Shown: positions 52,953-62,665 of the stretch, piece by piece
How positions within the stretch are numbered: position 1 is the stretch's first letter
How the letters are laid out: every line of letters begins with the position of its first letter
Assembly (NCBI GenBank): GCA_035711845.1
Contig: DASTBU010000148.1
Coordinates: forward strand, 59,069 to 123,068
Direction: 5' to 3'
DNA: 64,000 bases
Origin: DASTBU01 sp035711845
GTDB lineage: Bacteria; Acidobacteriota; Vicinamibacteria; Vicinamibacterales; 2-12-FULL-66-21
Program-made: the position numbers and the translations under genes
The notes under the pieces: generated by a model
The model's input: the letters and a program-made list of their open reading frames with translations, nothing else
What the model was told of the DNA's origin: nothing
Databases searched by the model: none

Positions 52953-54122
52953 ATGCAGCGACGCTCGTTCATTCGGACGCTCGGGGCAGGCGCGGTTGTG
53001 GTGGCTGGCGGCCGCGTGCTCAACGGAGGGCGTGTCATCGGCCCCTGGACCCGCGGCTTCGAGGAGGCGCTGGCTGCCGCGGAGATCGGCAAGCCGATCC
53101 TGCTGCACAACAACGAGAATCCCCTCGGGCCGGGCGACAAGGCCATTGCCGCCATGCAGGCCAAGCTGACCGAACGCATCCTCCCGCTTGCGCGCTACAT
53201 GTCGCTTGCGTCCAACCTGGCCGAGGCGCTCGCCGGAAAGTACAGCTGCAAACCCGAGAACATCCTCATCGGGTGCGGGTCCACACAGATCCTCCGATCG
53301 GCGACGCTCGCCTTCACGAGCGAGGCGCGCGCGCTGGTCGGCGGGAGCCCGACCTACGAGGAGTGCGGGGATGTCGCGAAGTTGGTTGGTGCGCCCATCA
53401 AGGCGGTGCCCGGGACCAGCACGCTGCACCACGACCTGGAGGCATTGGCCGCTGCCGCGAGGGGCGCCGGCCTGGTCTTCTTCGACAACCCGGCCAATCC
53501 GGCCGCCACCGTGCATCCTGCCACGGCGGTCGTCTCGTTTCTCGAGCGGGTCAATCGCGAGTCGCCGGACACCCACATCCTGATCGACGAGGCCTACCAC
53601 GATTACGTGACCGACCCCGACTACGCGACGCAGATCCCGCTGGCGCTCCAGAATCCCCGCGTGATCGTCGCCCGCACGTTCTCGAAGGCCTACGGCATGG
53701 CTGGCCTTCGCGTGGGCTACGCCATTGGGCATGCGGACACCATCAAGCGCGTCCGTGCCTTGCAGTACTCCCAGGGCACCAATGTGCTCGGCCTGGCCGC
53801 AGCGCTGGCCTCCGTCGAGGATACGCAGCGCCTGGAGCAGGAGAGCCGGCGCAACACCGAGGCGCGCAAGTTCACCATGGACTGGTTCCAGAGCCGCGGC
53901 TTCAAACCAACCGATTCGCAGTGCAACTTTCTCTTCGTGAACGTCGGCCGGTCGGCCAAGGCGTTCCGGGAGGGTTGCGAAAAGGAGGGGGTCCGGGTCG
54001 GCCGCGACTTCCCGCCGTTCGAGAAGTCGCACTCGCGCATCTCCATCGGGACGATGGAGGAAATGACGTACGCGACCCAGGTCTTCGGGAAGGTGCTGGG
54101 CGTCAAAGCGGAGGCGGCTTAG
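52953..54122 (+). CDS. HisC-like aminotransferase with Tat signal (copy 2)
   Basis: 389 residues, paralogue of the preceding gene. The N-terminus MQRRSFIRTLGAGAVVVAGG is a good twin-arginine signal, implying folding with PLP in the cytoplasm and export. Motifs: NENPLGPGDKA, DNPANPAATV (in place of NPNNPTG), DEAYHDYV, PLP lysine in ARTFSKAYGMAGLRVGYA. AGGAGA overlaps the upstream stop codon; the gap is 10 bases, so both genes share the promoter at 51648. The 3' end overlaps the convergent HupE-like gene by 20 bases. Confidence 0.87.
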   Translation: MQRRSFIRTLGAGAVVVAGGRVLNGGRVIGPWTRGFEEALAAAEIGKPILLHNNENPLGPGDKAIAAMQAKLTERILPLARYMSLASNLAEALAGKYSCKPENILIGCGSTQILRSATLAFTSEARALVGGSPTYEECGDVAKLVGAPIKAVPGTSTLHHDLEALAAAARGAGLVFFDNPANPAATVHPATAVVSFLERVNRESPDTHILIDEAYHDYVTDPDYATQIPLALQNPRVIVARTFSKAYGMAGLRVGYAIGHADTIKRVRALQYSQGTNVLGLAAALASVEDTQRLEQESRRNTEARKFTMDWFQSRGFKPTDSQCNFLFVNVGRSAKAFREGCEKEGVRVGRDFPPFEKSHSRISIGTMEEMTYATQVFGKVLGVKAEAA

Positions 54123-55449
54123 GCGACGGATCTACGAGGCGCGCCCCACGCCTCAGGCCGCGCGCCCACCACGCGATTCCGGCGATCACCACGATCGCGA
54201 TGACCGCCCGCCCGATGCTCGCAGCGAGCACCGGGTCCAGGGCCGGCCACCGATACTGCCTCAATCCCTCCAGCCGTTCCGTCGTCCAGTGCCACCCCGT
54301 GTGTGCCACGAAAGCCGAGAGGACGATCACGCCCATCCGCTCGGCCACACCGTACCGGAAGAGGGCCTCGAGTGCGGGGACGAGAATCAGAAGCACCAGC
54401 ACCTGGCCGATCTCCACGCCGACGTTGAATGAGACCAGCGACGTCACCAGGTGCGATCCCGCGAACTGAAGCGTGTCGCGAAGCGCGAACGAGAATCCGA
54501 AGCCGTGAACCAGCCCGAATGCGAAGGCAATGACCCATCGCCGGCGCAGGTGGCCCGGCGAGACGATGTTCTCGAGCGCCATGTACACGATCGATCCGGC
54601 GATCAGCGTTTCCACCAGTGGGGGGAACCAGAGCGCGCCGGGCGCCAGATCGAAGGCCGATGCCAGGAGCGTGACGGAATGCGCAATGGTGAAGGAGGTG
54701 ACGATGAGCACCAGTGGACGAAGTCGTCGGAACGGAATCACCAGACAGAGCAGGAAGAGCAGGTGATCGAGGCCGTCGAGGATGTGGAAGAACCCGAGCC
54801 GCACGAAGTGCAGCGCGGCCCGGTGCCAGCGGGGATCGAGTTCCACGATTCCTGGATCACCGGTCAGCTCGAACGCGCGCTCGACTCCGCCGGGCGTATG
54901 AAAGCGAAGCACGGTGATGACCCTCATCCCGAGCCGCTCGACCCCCGGCCGGATGGCAAAATCGGATCGCTCGGAACGGATCGGGTAGGTGAGCCAGACG
55001 TCGAGCAATCCCTGGTCCCAGGGCAGATCGGTGCCGGCCGGCAGCGGCGCCCGCAGGTGCCCGGCGGCGGTCTCGTACGAGCCGAAGGACCGATCCGAAG
55101 GCAGAGAGACACGGACGGCACGCAGTTCGCCAGCCGGGAGCGGGACGCCGTTCTCGTAGAGCCTGATGCCGTTGGCGATCCACTGTACGGCCGCGGTCCG
55201 CAGTGCGCCGTCCGCCCGTCGGAGGTCCAGGAGGCCCGAGGGGCTCTGCGGGAACTCGATGTCGCGCATCGCGCGCATCGGCACCCGCACGAGCACGTGC
55301 ATCTCCTGCTCCTCGGGCTTCAGCAGCGCCTGGACCATGACGTCCATCGGGATGTCGTGCGCCGCCGGCCGTTCGCCCGCCCAGAGCGCGAGCGCCAGGG
55401 CTACGGCCGCCACCCGCCACGTCCACCTGAGGGGGGTGCATGACCTCAT
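54103..55449 (-). CDS. HupE/UreJ-like membrane protein with periplasmic N-domain
   Basis: 448 residues. Signal peptide, then a periplasmic beta-rich domain (about 30-210), then six to seven helices of the HupE/UreJ_2 type beginning FVRLGFFHILDGLDHLLFLLCLVI, with histidines in SFTIAHSVTL and FGLVHGFGFSF, and AHTGWHW late. HupE/UreJ proteins transport nickel or cobalt; the long N-domain form is widespread outside hydrogenase operons and its metal is unproven. No hydrogenase or urease genes are seen here. Divergent from the NHL gene. Confidence 0.82.
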   Translation of the reverse strand: MRSCTPLRWTWRVAAVALALALWAGERPAAHDIPMDVMVQALLKPEEQEMHVLVRVPMRAMRDIEFPQSPSGLLDLRRADGALRTAAVQWIANGIRLYENGVPLPAGELRAVRVSLPSDRSFGSYETAAGHLRAPLPAGTDLPWDQGLLDVWLTYPIRSERSDFAIRPGVERLGMRVITVLRFHTPGGVERAFELTGDPGIVELDPRWHRAALHFVRLGFFHILDGLDHLLFLLCLVIPFRRLRPLVLIVTSFTIAHSVTLLASAFDLAPGALWFPPLVETLIAGSIVYMALENIVSPGHLRRRWVIAFAFGLVHGFGFSFALRDTLQFAGSHLVTSLVSFNVGVEIGQVLVLLILVPALEALFRYGVAERMGVIVLSAFVAHTGWHWTTERLEGLRQYRWPALDPVLAASIGRAVIAIVVIAGIAWWARGLRRGARLVDPSPKPPPL

Positions 55450-55461
55450 CGCGCGAGAGTG

Positions 55462-55467
55462 TATACT
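55462..55467 (+). promoter_or_regulatory. Candidate shared -10 box TATACT
   Basis: GTATACT near the HupE-like start (55449) can serve as a -10 in either direction; on the plus strand it would transcribe the heptad array as the leader of the NHL gene. Confidence 0.3.
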
Positions 55468-55487
55468 GCGCAGCGTTCAACGGCGTA

Positions 55488-55543
55488 GCCCCGAGGCCCG
55501 AGCCCCGAGGCCCGAGCGCCGAGGCCCGAGCCCCGAGCTCCGA
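55488..55543. repeat. Heptad array GCCCCGA/GGCCCGA, 8 units
   Basis: Eight contiguous 7-mers (GCCCCGA, GGCCCGA, GCGCCGA, GCTCCGA) in perfect phase, ending at the CGGAGA ribosome site of the NHL-repeat gene. In contrast to most arrays it lies in a probable 5' leader. Confidence 0.9.
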
Positions 55544-55554
55544 ACGGAGAAACC

Positions 55555-56745
55555 ATGACTCGACATCGAACGCTCGTGATCGGCTCGGCATTCGCGCTGC
55601 TGGTGGCGATGGCCGCGGGACAGGCACTGCTGGAACGTGCCGCGGCGCAGGCGTCGCAGGCGACGGTTCAGGCGCCACGCTTCGAGGTCGATCCGTTCTG
55701 GCCCAAGCCGCTGCCGAACCACTGGCTGCTGGGGTCCTCGATTGGCGTGGCGGTGGATGCCCAGGACCACGTCTGGATCGTGCACCGTGGCGGAGCGACG
55801 CTCAATGCACGCACGGAGATGGGCCTGGCCGCCGATCCTCCCACCGCCGAAACGTGCTGCGCGCCGGCGCCGGCCGTGCTGGAGTTCGATCCGGCGGGCA
55901 ACCTTGTGGGCCAGTGGGGCGGGCCAGGGGAAGGCTACGAGTGGCCGGAGTCGAACCACGGCATCACGGTCGATCACAAGGGGTACGTCTGGATCGGCGG
56001 CAACGGATCGAAGGACGCCCACGTGCTCAAGTTCTCGCGCGGCGGAAAGTTCATCATGCAGGTGGGGCATCAGGGGCAGAGCAAGGGCAGCCACGACATG
56101 GAGAACTTCGGCCGCGTCGCCAAGATTTTCGTCGATCCCAAGGCGAACGAAGCCTACATGGCCGACGGCTACGGCAACCGCCGCGTCGTCGTCCTCGACG
56201 CCGACACGGGTGAGTTCAAGCGCTACTGGGGCGCGTACGGAAACAAGCCGGACGACACGCGGCTGCCGGCCTACGATCCGTCCGCGCCGCCAGCGCAGCA
56301 GTTCCGGAACCCCGTGCACTGCGCGGAGCTGTCCCACGACGGGCTGCTGTACGTGTGCGACAGACCCAACGATCGCATCCAGGTGTTCACGCCCGAGGGC
56401 AAGTTCGTGAACGAAGTCTTCATCGCGCCGAAGACACTCGGCGACGGATCGGTGTGGGACATCGCGTTCTCGCGGGACAACGAACAGCGCTACCTGTTCG
56501 TGGCCGACGGCAAGAACGAAAAGATCTACATCATCGAACGCAAGAGCATGAAGCTCCTGACCGCGTTCGGCGACGGTGGCCGCCAGCCCGGCCAGTTCTT
56601 CGGGGTCCACAGCATCGCCACGGACTCAAAGGGAAACATCTACACGACGGAAACCTACGAAGGGAAGCGCCTGCAGAAGTTCGTCTTCAAGGGAATCGGT
56701 CCCGTGCCCGCGACGCAGGGGCCGCCGTGGCCTCGGGGAAGGTGA
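55555..56745 (+). CDS. Secreted NHL-repeat beta-propeller protein
   Basis: 396 residues. Signal peptide (LVIGSAFALLVAMAAGQ), then a six-bladed NHL propeller with repeated D-x-x-G-x-hydrophobic-V/I motifs (VAVDAQDHVWIVH, ITVDHKGYVWIGGNG, FVADGKNEKIYII, IATDSKGNIYTTETY). Related to the peptidyl-alpha-hydroxyglycine amidating lyase fold, but that activity is not shown by any residue I can name. Two adjacent cysteines (ETCCAP) are unusual. CGGAGA 5 bases ahead of the ATG. Convergent with a second NHL gene whose stop is 19 bases away. Confidence 0.85.
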   Translation: MTRHRTLVIGSAFALLVAMAAGQALLERAAAQASQATVQAPRFEVDPFWPKPLPNHWLLGSSIGVAVDAQDHVWIVHRGGATLNARTEMGLAADPPTAETCCAPAPAVLEFDPAGNLVGQWGGPGEGYEWPESNHGITVDHKGYVWIGGNGSKDAHVLKFSRGGKFIMQVGHQGQSKGSHDMENFGRVAKIFVDPKANEAYMADGYGNRRVVVLDADTGEFKRYWGAYGNKPDDTRLPAYDPSAPPAQQFRNPVHCAELSHDGLLYVCDRPNDRIQVFTPEGKFVNEVFIAPKTLGDGSVWDIAFSRDNEQRYLFVADGKNEKIYIIERKSMKLLTAFGDGGRQPGQFFGVHSIATDSKGNIYTTETYEGKRLQKFVFKGIGPVPATQGPPWPRGR

Positions 56746-56764
56746 ATTCTGTCACGTACGTGAT

Positions 56765-57790
56765 TCAACGCTTCGTATACTTCCTCACCATCCTGGGCCC
56801 GACCTCGGCGCCGTAGACATTGCCGTCGACATCGGCAGCGACGCCTTCGGCGCCGCTGGTGGCTGACTTGTCGGGGGTCGGCTCGGGATCGGGAATGAGG
56901 TGGTGCACCTTCCCGTCGCGAGCGCTCCCGATGTAGATGCCGCGCTTCCATCCCGGGTTGCGTTTGGTGTTCGACTCCGAGTCCGCGACGTAAATCGTGT
57001 CGTTGCGGTCGATGAAGATGCCGCTCGGGCGGCTGAACTGCTTCCACTCCTCGAGGAACTTCCCGTCCTGATCGAAGATCTGGATCCGGTTGTTCGCGCG
57101 ATCGCCGACGAACAGCCGGCCCCTGGAATCCATCGCGATCGCGTGGGGCGTGTCGAACTCGCCCGGGCCGCTGCCGCGCCGGCCCCACTCCTTGATGAAT
57201 TTCCCGTCCTTCGAGAACTTCACGATTCGGGCGTTGCTGTTGCCGCCGTGCCCGTCGGCGACGAAGATGTCGCCGTTCTGCCCGACCACCACGTCGGAGG
57301 GCTGGTTGAACGTGTCCGGCCCTGACCCCGAAACCCCTGCCTTGCCGAGCGTCAGCAGGACCTTGCCCTCTGGGCTGAACTTCACGACGGTGTGACCCTT
57401 GCCCGCAGTCGGGGCGCCGCCGCCGAGCGGGATGCCATCCACGACCCAGACGTTGCCCTCGCGATCGACGTGGAACCCGTGCGGGAACGCGAACATGCCG
57501 CCGCCGAAGCTCTTCACGGCCTTGCCCGAGGCGTCGAACTTCACGACGGCAGGAAGATCGGAAGAGACGCACGAGTTGGCGCCGCACCGCTCGGCCACCC
57601 AGATGGAGCGGCCGTCGGGATCGATGTCGACCGCGCTCGTCGCGCCCCACGTCCGCCCCGACGGCAGCTGCGCCCAATCAGAAACTGGATGATATGGGTT
57701 GTCCTGAGCGGCGAAACCCGCCGTCGTGAGGCCAAGGACCGCAACGAGGATACGCCGCGCGTACGACGTCCTGCCGTCCGTCCCCTTCAT
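56765..57790 (-). CDS. Secreted NHL-repeat beta-propeller protein (second)
   Basis: 341 residues from the ATG at 57790, supported by GGGAGGTGG 6 bases upstream. Signal peptide ends near TAGFAAQD. NHL blades: VDIDPDGRSIWVAERCG, HVDREGNVWVVDG, VVGQNGDIFVADGHGG, IAMDSRGRLFVGDRANNRIQIFDQDGKFLEEW, VAADVDGNVYGAEVG. Same fold as its convergent neighbour but only moderate identity. A pair of cysteines (ERCGANSC) probably forms a disulfide. Function unknown; such proteins often accompany peptidases or quinoproteins. Confidence 0.85.
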   Translation of the reverse strand: MKGTDGRTSYARRILVAVLGLTTAGFAAQDNPYHPVSDWAQLPSGRTWGATSAVDIDPDGRSIWVAERCGANSCVSSDLPAVVKFDASGKAVKSFGGGMFAFPHGFHVDREGNVWVVDGIPLGGGAPTAGKGHTVVKFSPEGKVLLTLGKAGVSGSGPDTFNQPSDVVVGQNGDIFVADGHGGNSNARIVKFSKDGKFIKEWGRRGSGPGEFDTPHAIAMDSRGRLFVGDRANNRIQIFDQDGKFLEEWKQFSRPSGIFIDRNDTIYVADSESNTKRNPGWKRGIYIGSARDGKVHHLIPDPEPTPDKSATSGAEGVAADVDGNVYGAEVGPRMVRKYTKR

Positions 57791-57831
57791 CAGCCACCTC
57801 CCGGAAAGTGAGCGAACTCTATCACAAGGTC

Positions 57832-57871
57832 GAAGGCTAAGGCTGAAGGCTGAAGGCTGAAGGCTGAAGCC
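57832..57871. repeat. Heptad array GAAGGCT, abutting an ADOP stop codon
   Basis: Five to six units of GAAGGCT, one 6-bp variant, ending one base before the permease stop (57875-57873). Reverse complement of the array at 25377. Confidence 0.85.
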
Positions 57872-57872
57872 A

Positions 57873-60398
57873 TCATTCGCCCCTGAGCGCCACCATCGGA
57901 TCGATGCGGGACGCCCGGTGCGCGGGGATATACGCCGCGAGGCTCGCGACGAGCAGAAGGAGCCCGGCGGACACGGCATACGCAGCGGGATCGATGGGCC
58001 CGATCTCGTAGAGAAACGACGCGACGCTCCGGCCGGCGATGAACGTCAGCGGGATTCCCACGGCGCCCCCGATCAGGACGAGCACGAGTGCCTCACGGAC
58101 GACGAGCCACAGCACGTTCGCGCGGTCGGCTCCAAGCGCCATCCGCACACCGAGCTCGGTCACACGGCGCGCGACGCCGTAGGAGATTGTCCCGTAGAGC
58201 CCGAGGCACGCCAGGAGCAGCGCGACGGTTCCGAACGCGCTCGTCAGGTTCGCAACGAAGCGATCGTTGGAAAGTCCGCGATGCACCCGATCTTCGAGCG
58301 ACACGACATCGAAGACCGGCAGGGCAGGTTCGCTTTGGGCCAGTACCTGCCGGACCGTGTCCACCAGCTGCGCTGGGGCCGCCACGGTCCGAACCTCGAG
58401 ATCCGCCAGGACCTCGTCCGGCACAGCCGACGAGAGCCGGTAGATCATGTTGGGCACCTGATGGCGGATGTTGAGGTACCTCGCGTCCTGGACCACTCCC
58501 ACGATCACCGGCGAGTCCTTGTCGATCGGATCGCCATAGGACCAGCGCTTGCCGATGGCATCCCCGGCCGGAAAGAACTTCTGCGCCATGGACTGATTGA
58601 TGATGCTCGCGGAGCTCCCCGGATGCCGATCCCCGGCCGCAAAGCCGCGTCCCTGCAGGATCCGAAGGCCAACCGTCTCGAAATAGGCCTCGGTGATGAT
58701 TTCTTCGTTGGTCACGAGCCGTTCGTCCGGCGACGCTTGGTGCCCCTCGACAGCCAGGCTGCTGGCTCTGGCGGAATTGCTGAGCGGTCCGTTGAGCGAC
58801 AGACTGACCGACGCCACGCCCGGAACGCTGCGCAGCCGCTCGAGGACCCGCGTGTAAAGCGCCTGGCGCTCGTCGTTCGAGTAGCCCAGGGATCGCACGT
58901 CGAGCCGGGCGACGAGAACGCGCTCGCGATCGAAACCCACATCCGTGCGCAGCAGCGATTGCATACTGCGCACGAAGAGCGCCGCCATCACCAGCAGGAG
59001 CAATGAGAATGCAATCTGCGCGGCGACGAGGGTCTTGCCGATCAACGCACCGCGACGGCTGCTGGCGCCAATCACCTGTCGTCCCTGGGCTTTCAAGGCC
59101 TCGATCGGAGCCGTGCGCGTGCTGCGCAGCGCCGGGACCAGGCCCACGGCAATCCCCGACCCGACGGTGATCGCAACCGTGAATCCAAACACGCGCCAGT
59201 CGAAGCCCGCCTCGAGATCGATCATCGGGGCGCCCCGCGAGAACATCGCGAGCAGGCCGTCGCGTCCCCATGCCGCCAGGAGCACTCCGAGACCACCGCC
59301 GACACCCGCCAGGATCACGGTTTCGGCCAGCAGTTGCCTGGTGATGCGCCAGCGACTCGCTCCCATGGCACCACGAATCGCGATTTCCCGATCGCGAGCG
59401 CTCGCACGTGCGAGGAGCAGGCTTGCGACATTGCCGCAGGTGATTGCGAGGAGAACACCGACCATGGCCAGCAGGACGAAGAGGGCCGAGGACACCTGGG
59501 TGCGCATCGAGGAGACCCCGCGCGCCGCGCTCTCGAGCACGACCGTTTCGGACTCGACTCTCTCGCCGCGATCCGGATCGGTTGGATCCACACGGGCCGA
59601 CGCGTCGCGCTGGTGCATGACGGTCAGCGCCGTGGCGACGGTGCCCACGTCGGCGGGCTTCGGCACGCGAGCGAAGACGTACAACCACTCGATGTCCGGC
59701 TGCGGCGGCCACGGCTTCCGTCCGTCGGCTTCCCCTGAGGTGCTCGCATTGGAGGCGTAGCGCACCTCCGGCTGCGCCAACAACGGGACCCAGACGTCGG
59801 GGTTGCGTACGGACAGAAACGGGCCGAAGAAGTCCGGTTGCGCCACACCGATGATCGTCAGCGCGGCGCCGCCCACGATCAACTGACGGCCGACGATGTC
59901 GGGTTCGCGACGGAAGCGGCGCTCCCAGTACCCATCACTGATGACCGCCACCGGTCTGCCCGTGCCGGACTCGTTGTCCGGCGGTTCGATCAGCCGGCCC
60001 TTCAGAGGATGCTGTCGGAGCACGCCGAAGAACTCGCCCGATACGAGCTGGACCAATCCACGGTCGAACGTCGCCGCATCGGTCTCGCCAGGGACGCGGA
60101 CCTGCATCCCATTTGGGCTGGTCGCCGCGAACAGTTCGGCCCGGCCCGCCGCTTCGTTGCGAGCCTGCTCGAAGAGCGGCCAGGAATAGCGCGGCGACAC
60201 CACTTGGGCGAGGTGCTTCTCAGCGACGTAGAGCTGTTGGGGATTCGGGATGGGCAGGCTGCGCAACACCACGGCGTTCAGAACCGTGAAGACGGAGACA
60301 GCCCCGCCGATCCCGAGCGCCAGCGACATCGCGGTCACCCCGGTGAACAACGGGCTTCGCACGAGCACGCGGATGGCATAGCGAAAGTCTTTGATCAT
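57873..60398 (-). CDS. ADOP family permease (MacB/FtsX type)
   Basis: 841 residues. Opens MIKDFRYAIRVLVRSPLFTGVTAMSLALGIGGAVSVFTVLNA and ends HRASRIDPMVALRGE. Has the double periplasmic/FtsX arrangement; FtsX helices at about 285-410 and 720-830. No ATPase gene nearby. The 141-bp gap to the M28 peptidase gene (60399-60539) shows no gene or clear signal. Confidence 0.9.
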   Translation of the reverse strand: MIKDFRYAIRVLVRSPLFTGVTAMSLALGIGGAVSVFTVLNAVVLRSLPIPNPQQLYVAEKHLAQVVSPRYSWPLFEQARNEAAGRAELFAATSPNGMQVRVPGETDAATFDRGLVQLVSGEFFGVLRQHPLKGRLIEPPDNESGTGRPVAVISDGYWERRFRREPDIVGRQLIVGGAALTIIGVAQPDFFGPFLSVRNPDVWVPLLAQPEVRYASNASTSGEADGRKPWPPQPDIEWLYVFARVPKPADVGTVATALTVMHQRDASARVDPTDPDRGERVESETVVLESAARGVSSMRTQVSSALFVLLAMVGVLLAITCGNVASLLLARASARDREIAIRGAMGASRWRITRQLLAETVILAGVGGGLGVLLAAWGRDGLLAMFSRGAPMIDLEAGFDWRVFGFTVAITVGSGIAVGLVPALRSTRTAPIEALKAQGRQVIGASSRRGALIGKTLVAAQIAFSLLLLVMAALFVRSMQSLLRTDVGFDRERVLVARLDVRSLGYSNDERQALYTRVLERLRSVPGVASVSLSLNGPLSNSARASSLAVEGHQASPDERLVTNEEIITEAYFETVGLRILQGRGFAAGDRHPGSSASIINQSMAQKFFPAGDAIGKRWSYGDPIDKDSPVIVGVVQDARYLNIRHQVPNMIYRLSSAVPDEVLADLEVRTVAAPAQLVDTVRQVLAQSEPALPVFDVVSLEDRVHRGLSNDRFVANLTSAFGTVALLLACLGLYGTISYGVARRVTELGVRMALGADRANVLWLVVREALVLVLIGGAVGIPLTFIAGRSVASFLYEIGPIDPAAYAVSAGLLLLVASLAAYIPAHRASRIDPMVALRGE

Positions 60399-60539
60399 GA
60401 CATCAGGGCTGGTAGCACCGCGTGTGCCAGTCGCGGCGCACGAAGGTGTTGATTTTTCATCGCTTGCAGTCAGCTATCGACCCGCAGGTGTCCGAAATCG
60501 CAACGGCGTGTGCGGGTTCGGGCAGCCGCCTCCAGCGAG

Positions 60540-62636
60540 CTACTTCATGACTGCCGCCGCGCGGCGAATGGCGGCGGTCAACGCGTGCAGCTGCTTCCGC
60601 GCGCGAGTATCGTCCTGGGCCTCGAGCGCTTCCGCGACGCCCGGAAGCAGCTCGGGTGCGTAGGTATGCTTGGGCGCGTAGATCTGGTGGCGATACCAGG
60701 GTCGATTGGGGATCCCGGCCGGGTCGAGCAACGCTCGCTCGACCTGCAGCAGCTTTTCATTCACCGCCCGGGCCTCCGCTGGATTCCCGCTCCTGAGGGC
60801 TGATGCCCGCGCCGTATTCAGCGCCTTCGCGGCGGCCTCCATCTCGGCTATCGCAGCCTCGAGATCCGCAAACTCCCCGTGCGTCCGGCCTCCTTTGAGT
60901 TCGGCCGCGAATCGTGCGATTGCGGAAGCGTACGGTGCGTAATCGAGGGGGATGACGTCAGCTTCGGCGAGCCTCATGGCGGCGACGCCCCAGAGCTGCA
61001 CCAGGGCGACGTGATAGAGGAAACCGGGATCGCCGATCTTCGCCACCCAGTTGTGGTTGTCGTAGATCGAGTGATACACCCCGTACGGTCCGTCGAACGA
61101 GAGGTCGGCGATCGGGATGCCGAGGTGGTTCAAGAACACGGTGTAGTCGGACCCGCTTCCCAACCGGTTGCCCACCAGTTCCTCGCCGGAACCGGTGGGC
61201 AGCGACCCTGCTTCGGTGGGGCGTCGCTCCGTCCTCGCGGCAGCGATCGAGGTCTTCAGCTCGGGGTCACGGACCACGCCGGCGGCCTCGGCAAGGACCT
61301 GATTGAGGGCTGGCACGGCCGACGCGGCGAAGCGCGGACCGGAGGCGGCACTATCGACGTTGAGATACGCGACGGCCTGCTTGCGCAGCCTGTCGGCGTG
61401 CTGCTCGCCCCACTCGGTCGACGACGTCAGCGTGAACTCTTCTGCGTCCCAGCTCGCGAACACAATCGATCGACGGGGCCGCCATCCTCCGGCCTTCAGC
61501 TCACCGAGGTTCCGCGCCAACTCCACGAGGGCGGCGGAACCGCTCGACGGATCGACGCCGCCGTAGATCCAGGCGTCGCGATGGTTGCCGACGATGACCT
61601 CGCGATCGGGCTCTTCGCGGCCACGAATCCTTCCAGTCACCGTCCAGATCGGCCGGATCTTGTCGTCGATGCGAACCCGCATGCGCACCGTGGCCTCGCC
61701 GCCCATCCGGTACGTGATCGGCAGCGCGCCCTTCCACTCGGCAGGGGCCTCCGGCCCTCCCATGGCTTCGAGGATGACCCGCGCATCGGCGTACGAGAGC
61801 GGCGCGCTGATGATCGTCGGCAGCGAAACCGCCTGGCTCTTGTGGATGCGGCGCGTCCCGGGAACCGATGCCCAGCCCGGCGTAAGGGGATCTCCAGGCA
61901 CCATGAAATCGAACACGATACCGCCGCGCTGGATATGGCTGGGCGGCCCCCACGGGCCTTCCGGATACGCCTTCCCCTTCGCAAACCCATCGTCTGCCGG
62001 GTCGGAATAGATCAGGAGGCCCGCGGCGCCGCGCCGCTGGGCGGTCAGCGCCTTGAAGCCGCGATAGCTGTAGGGGACCGAGTAGCGGACGAGCGCAATC
62101 TTTCCGCGGACATCGATGCCCGCGGCGGCGAGGCGATCGTAGTCGGCGGGGTTCCCACTGGCTGCGTAGACCACCGGCGCAACGACATCTCCTGAGGCCG
62201 AGTACGCGTGATAGGGCAGGCCCGCAGCCTCTGCCGGGATCTGCGTGTACTTGTCGCCCTCAATCGGCTCTTCACGGATCGAGGCGCGCCACGCCCGCGG
62301 CGCGGTGAGCTCGACGGTGATTTCCTCCGGCCACGGCAGAAGGACCTCGTGCGTCGTGATCGCCACGTCTTCGAGCCCGTCCTCCATGAACCGATCGCGG
62401 GTCCATTCGGCAAGCTCCAGGTCGCGCGGCGTTCCGGCCAGGTGCGGTTGATCCGCCAGATAGAGGTGTGCCTTCCGGATCCGCTCCGCCGAGGGAAGCT
62501 CGAGAAAACGTTCCTCGACCGGCAGATAGGCCGCCGCACCTTTCGGCGTGAACCCGAGTGGCGCCTGATCGGCGCGCTGAAACGCGACGGTCGCGAGAAG
62601 GACCGTGACCAAACCCAGAGCGAGGGGAACGCGCAT
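60540..62636 (-). CDS. M28 peptidase, glutamate carboxypeptidase II/transferrin-receptor-like
   Basis: 698 residues, signal peptide (ALGLVTVLLATVAFQ). Domain order as in GCPII: protease-associated domain (about 120-280), M28 catalytic domain and helical dimerisation domain at the C-terminus. Zinc ligands and the catalytic acid are complete: GNHRDAWIYGGVDPSSG (His, Asp), SWDAEEF (Glu-Glu), YLNVDSA (Asp) and YHSIYDNH (His). Probably a periplasmic carboxypeptidase or aminopeptidase for acidic or short peptides. GGGAG precedes the ATG and a TATGAT box is 29 bases upstream. Confidence 0.92.
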   Translation of the reverse strand: MRVPLALGLVTVLLATVAFQRADQAPLGFTPKGAAAYLPVEERFLELPSAERIRKAHLYLADQPHLAGTPRDLELAEWTRDRFMEDGLEDVAITTHEVLLPWPEEITVELTAPRAWRASIREEPIEGDKYTQIPAEAAGLPYHAYSASGDVVAPVVYAASGNPADYDRLAAAGIDVRGKIALVRYSVPYSYRGFKALTAQRRGAAGLLIYSDPADDGFAKGKAYPEGPWGPPSHIQRGGIVFDFMVPGDPLTPGWASVPGTRRIHKSQAVSLPTIISAPLSYADARVILEAMGGPEAPAEWKGALPITYRMGGEATVRMRVRIDDKIRPIWTVTGRIRGREEPDREVIVGNHRDAWIYGGVDPSSGSAALVELARNLGELKAGGWRPRRSIVFASWDAEEFTLTSSTEWGEQHADRLRKQAVAYLNVDSAASGPRFAASAVPALNQVLAEAAGVVRDPELKTSIAAARTERRPTEAGSLPTGSGEELVGNRLGSGSDYTVFLNHLGIPIADLSFDGPYGVYHSIYDNHNWVAKIGDPGFLYHVALVQLWGVAAMRLAEADVIPLDYAPYASAIARFAAELKGGRTHGEFADLEAAIAEMEAAAKALNTARASALRSGNPAEARAVNEKLLQVERALLDPAGIPNRPWYRHQIYAPKHTYAPELLPGVAEALEAQDDTRARKQLHALTAAIRRAAAVMK

Positions 62637-62665
62637 GCCGTGACTCCCGGAGATGAGTGGGACTC

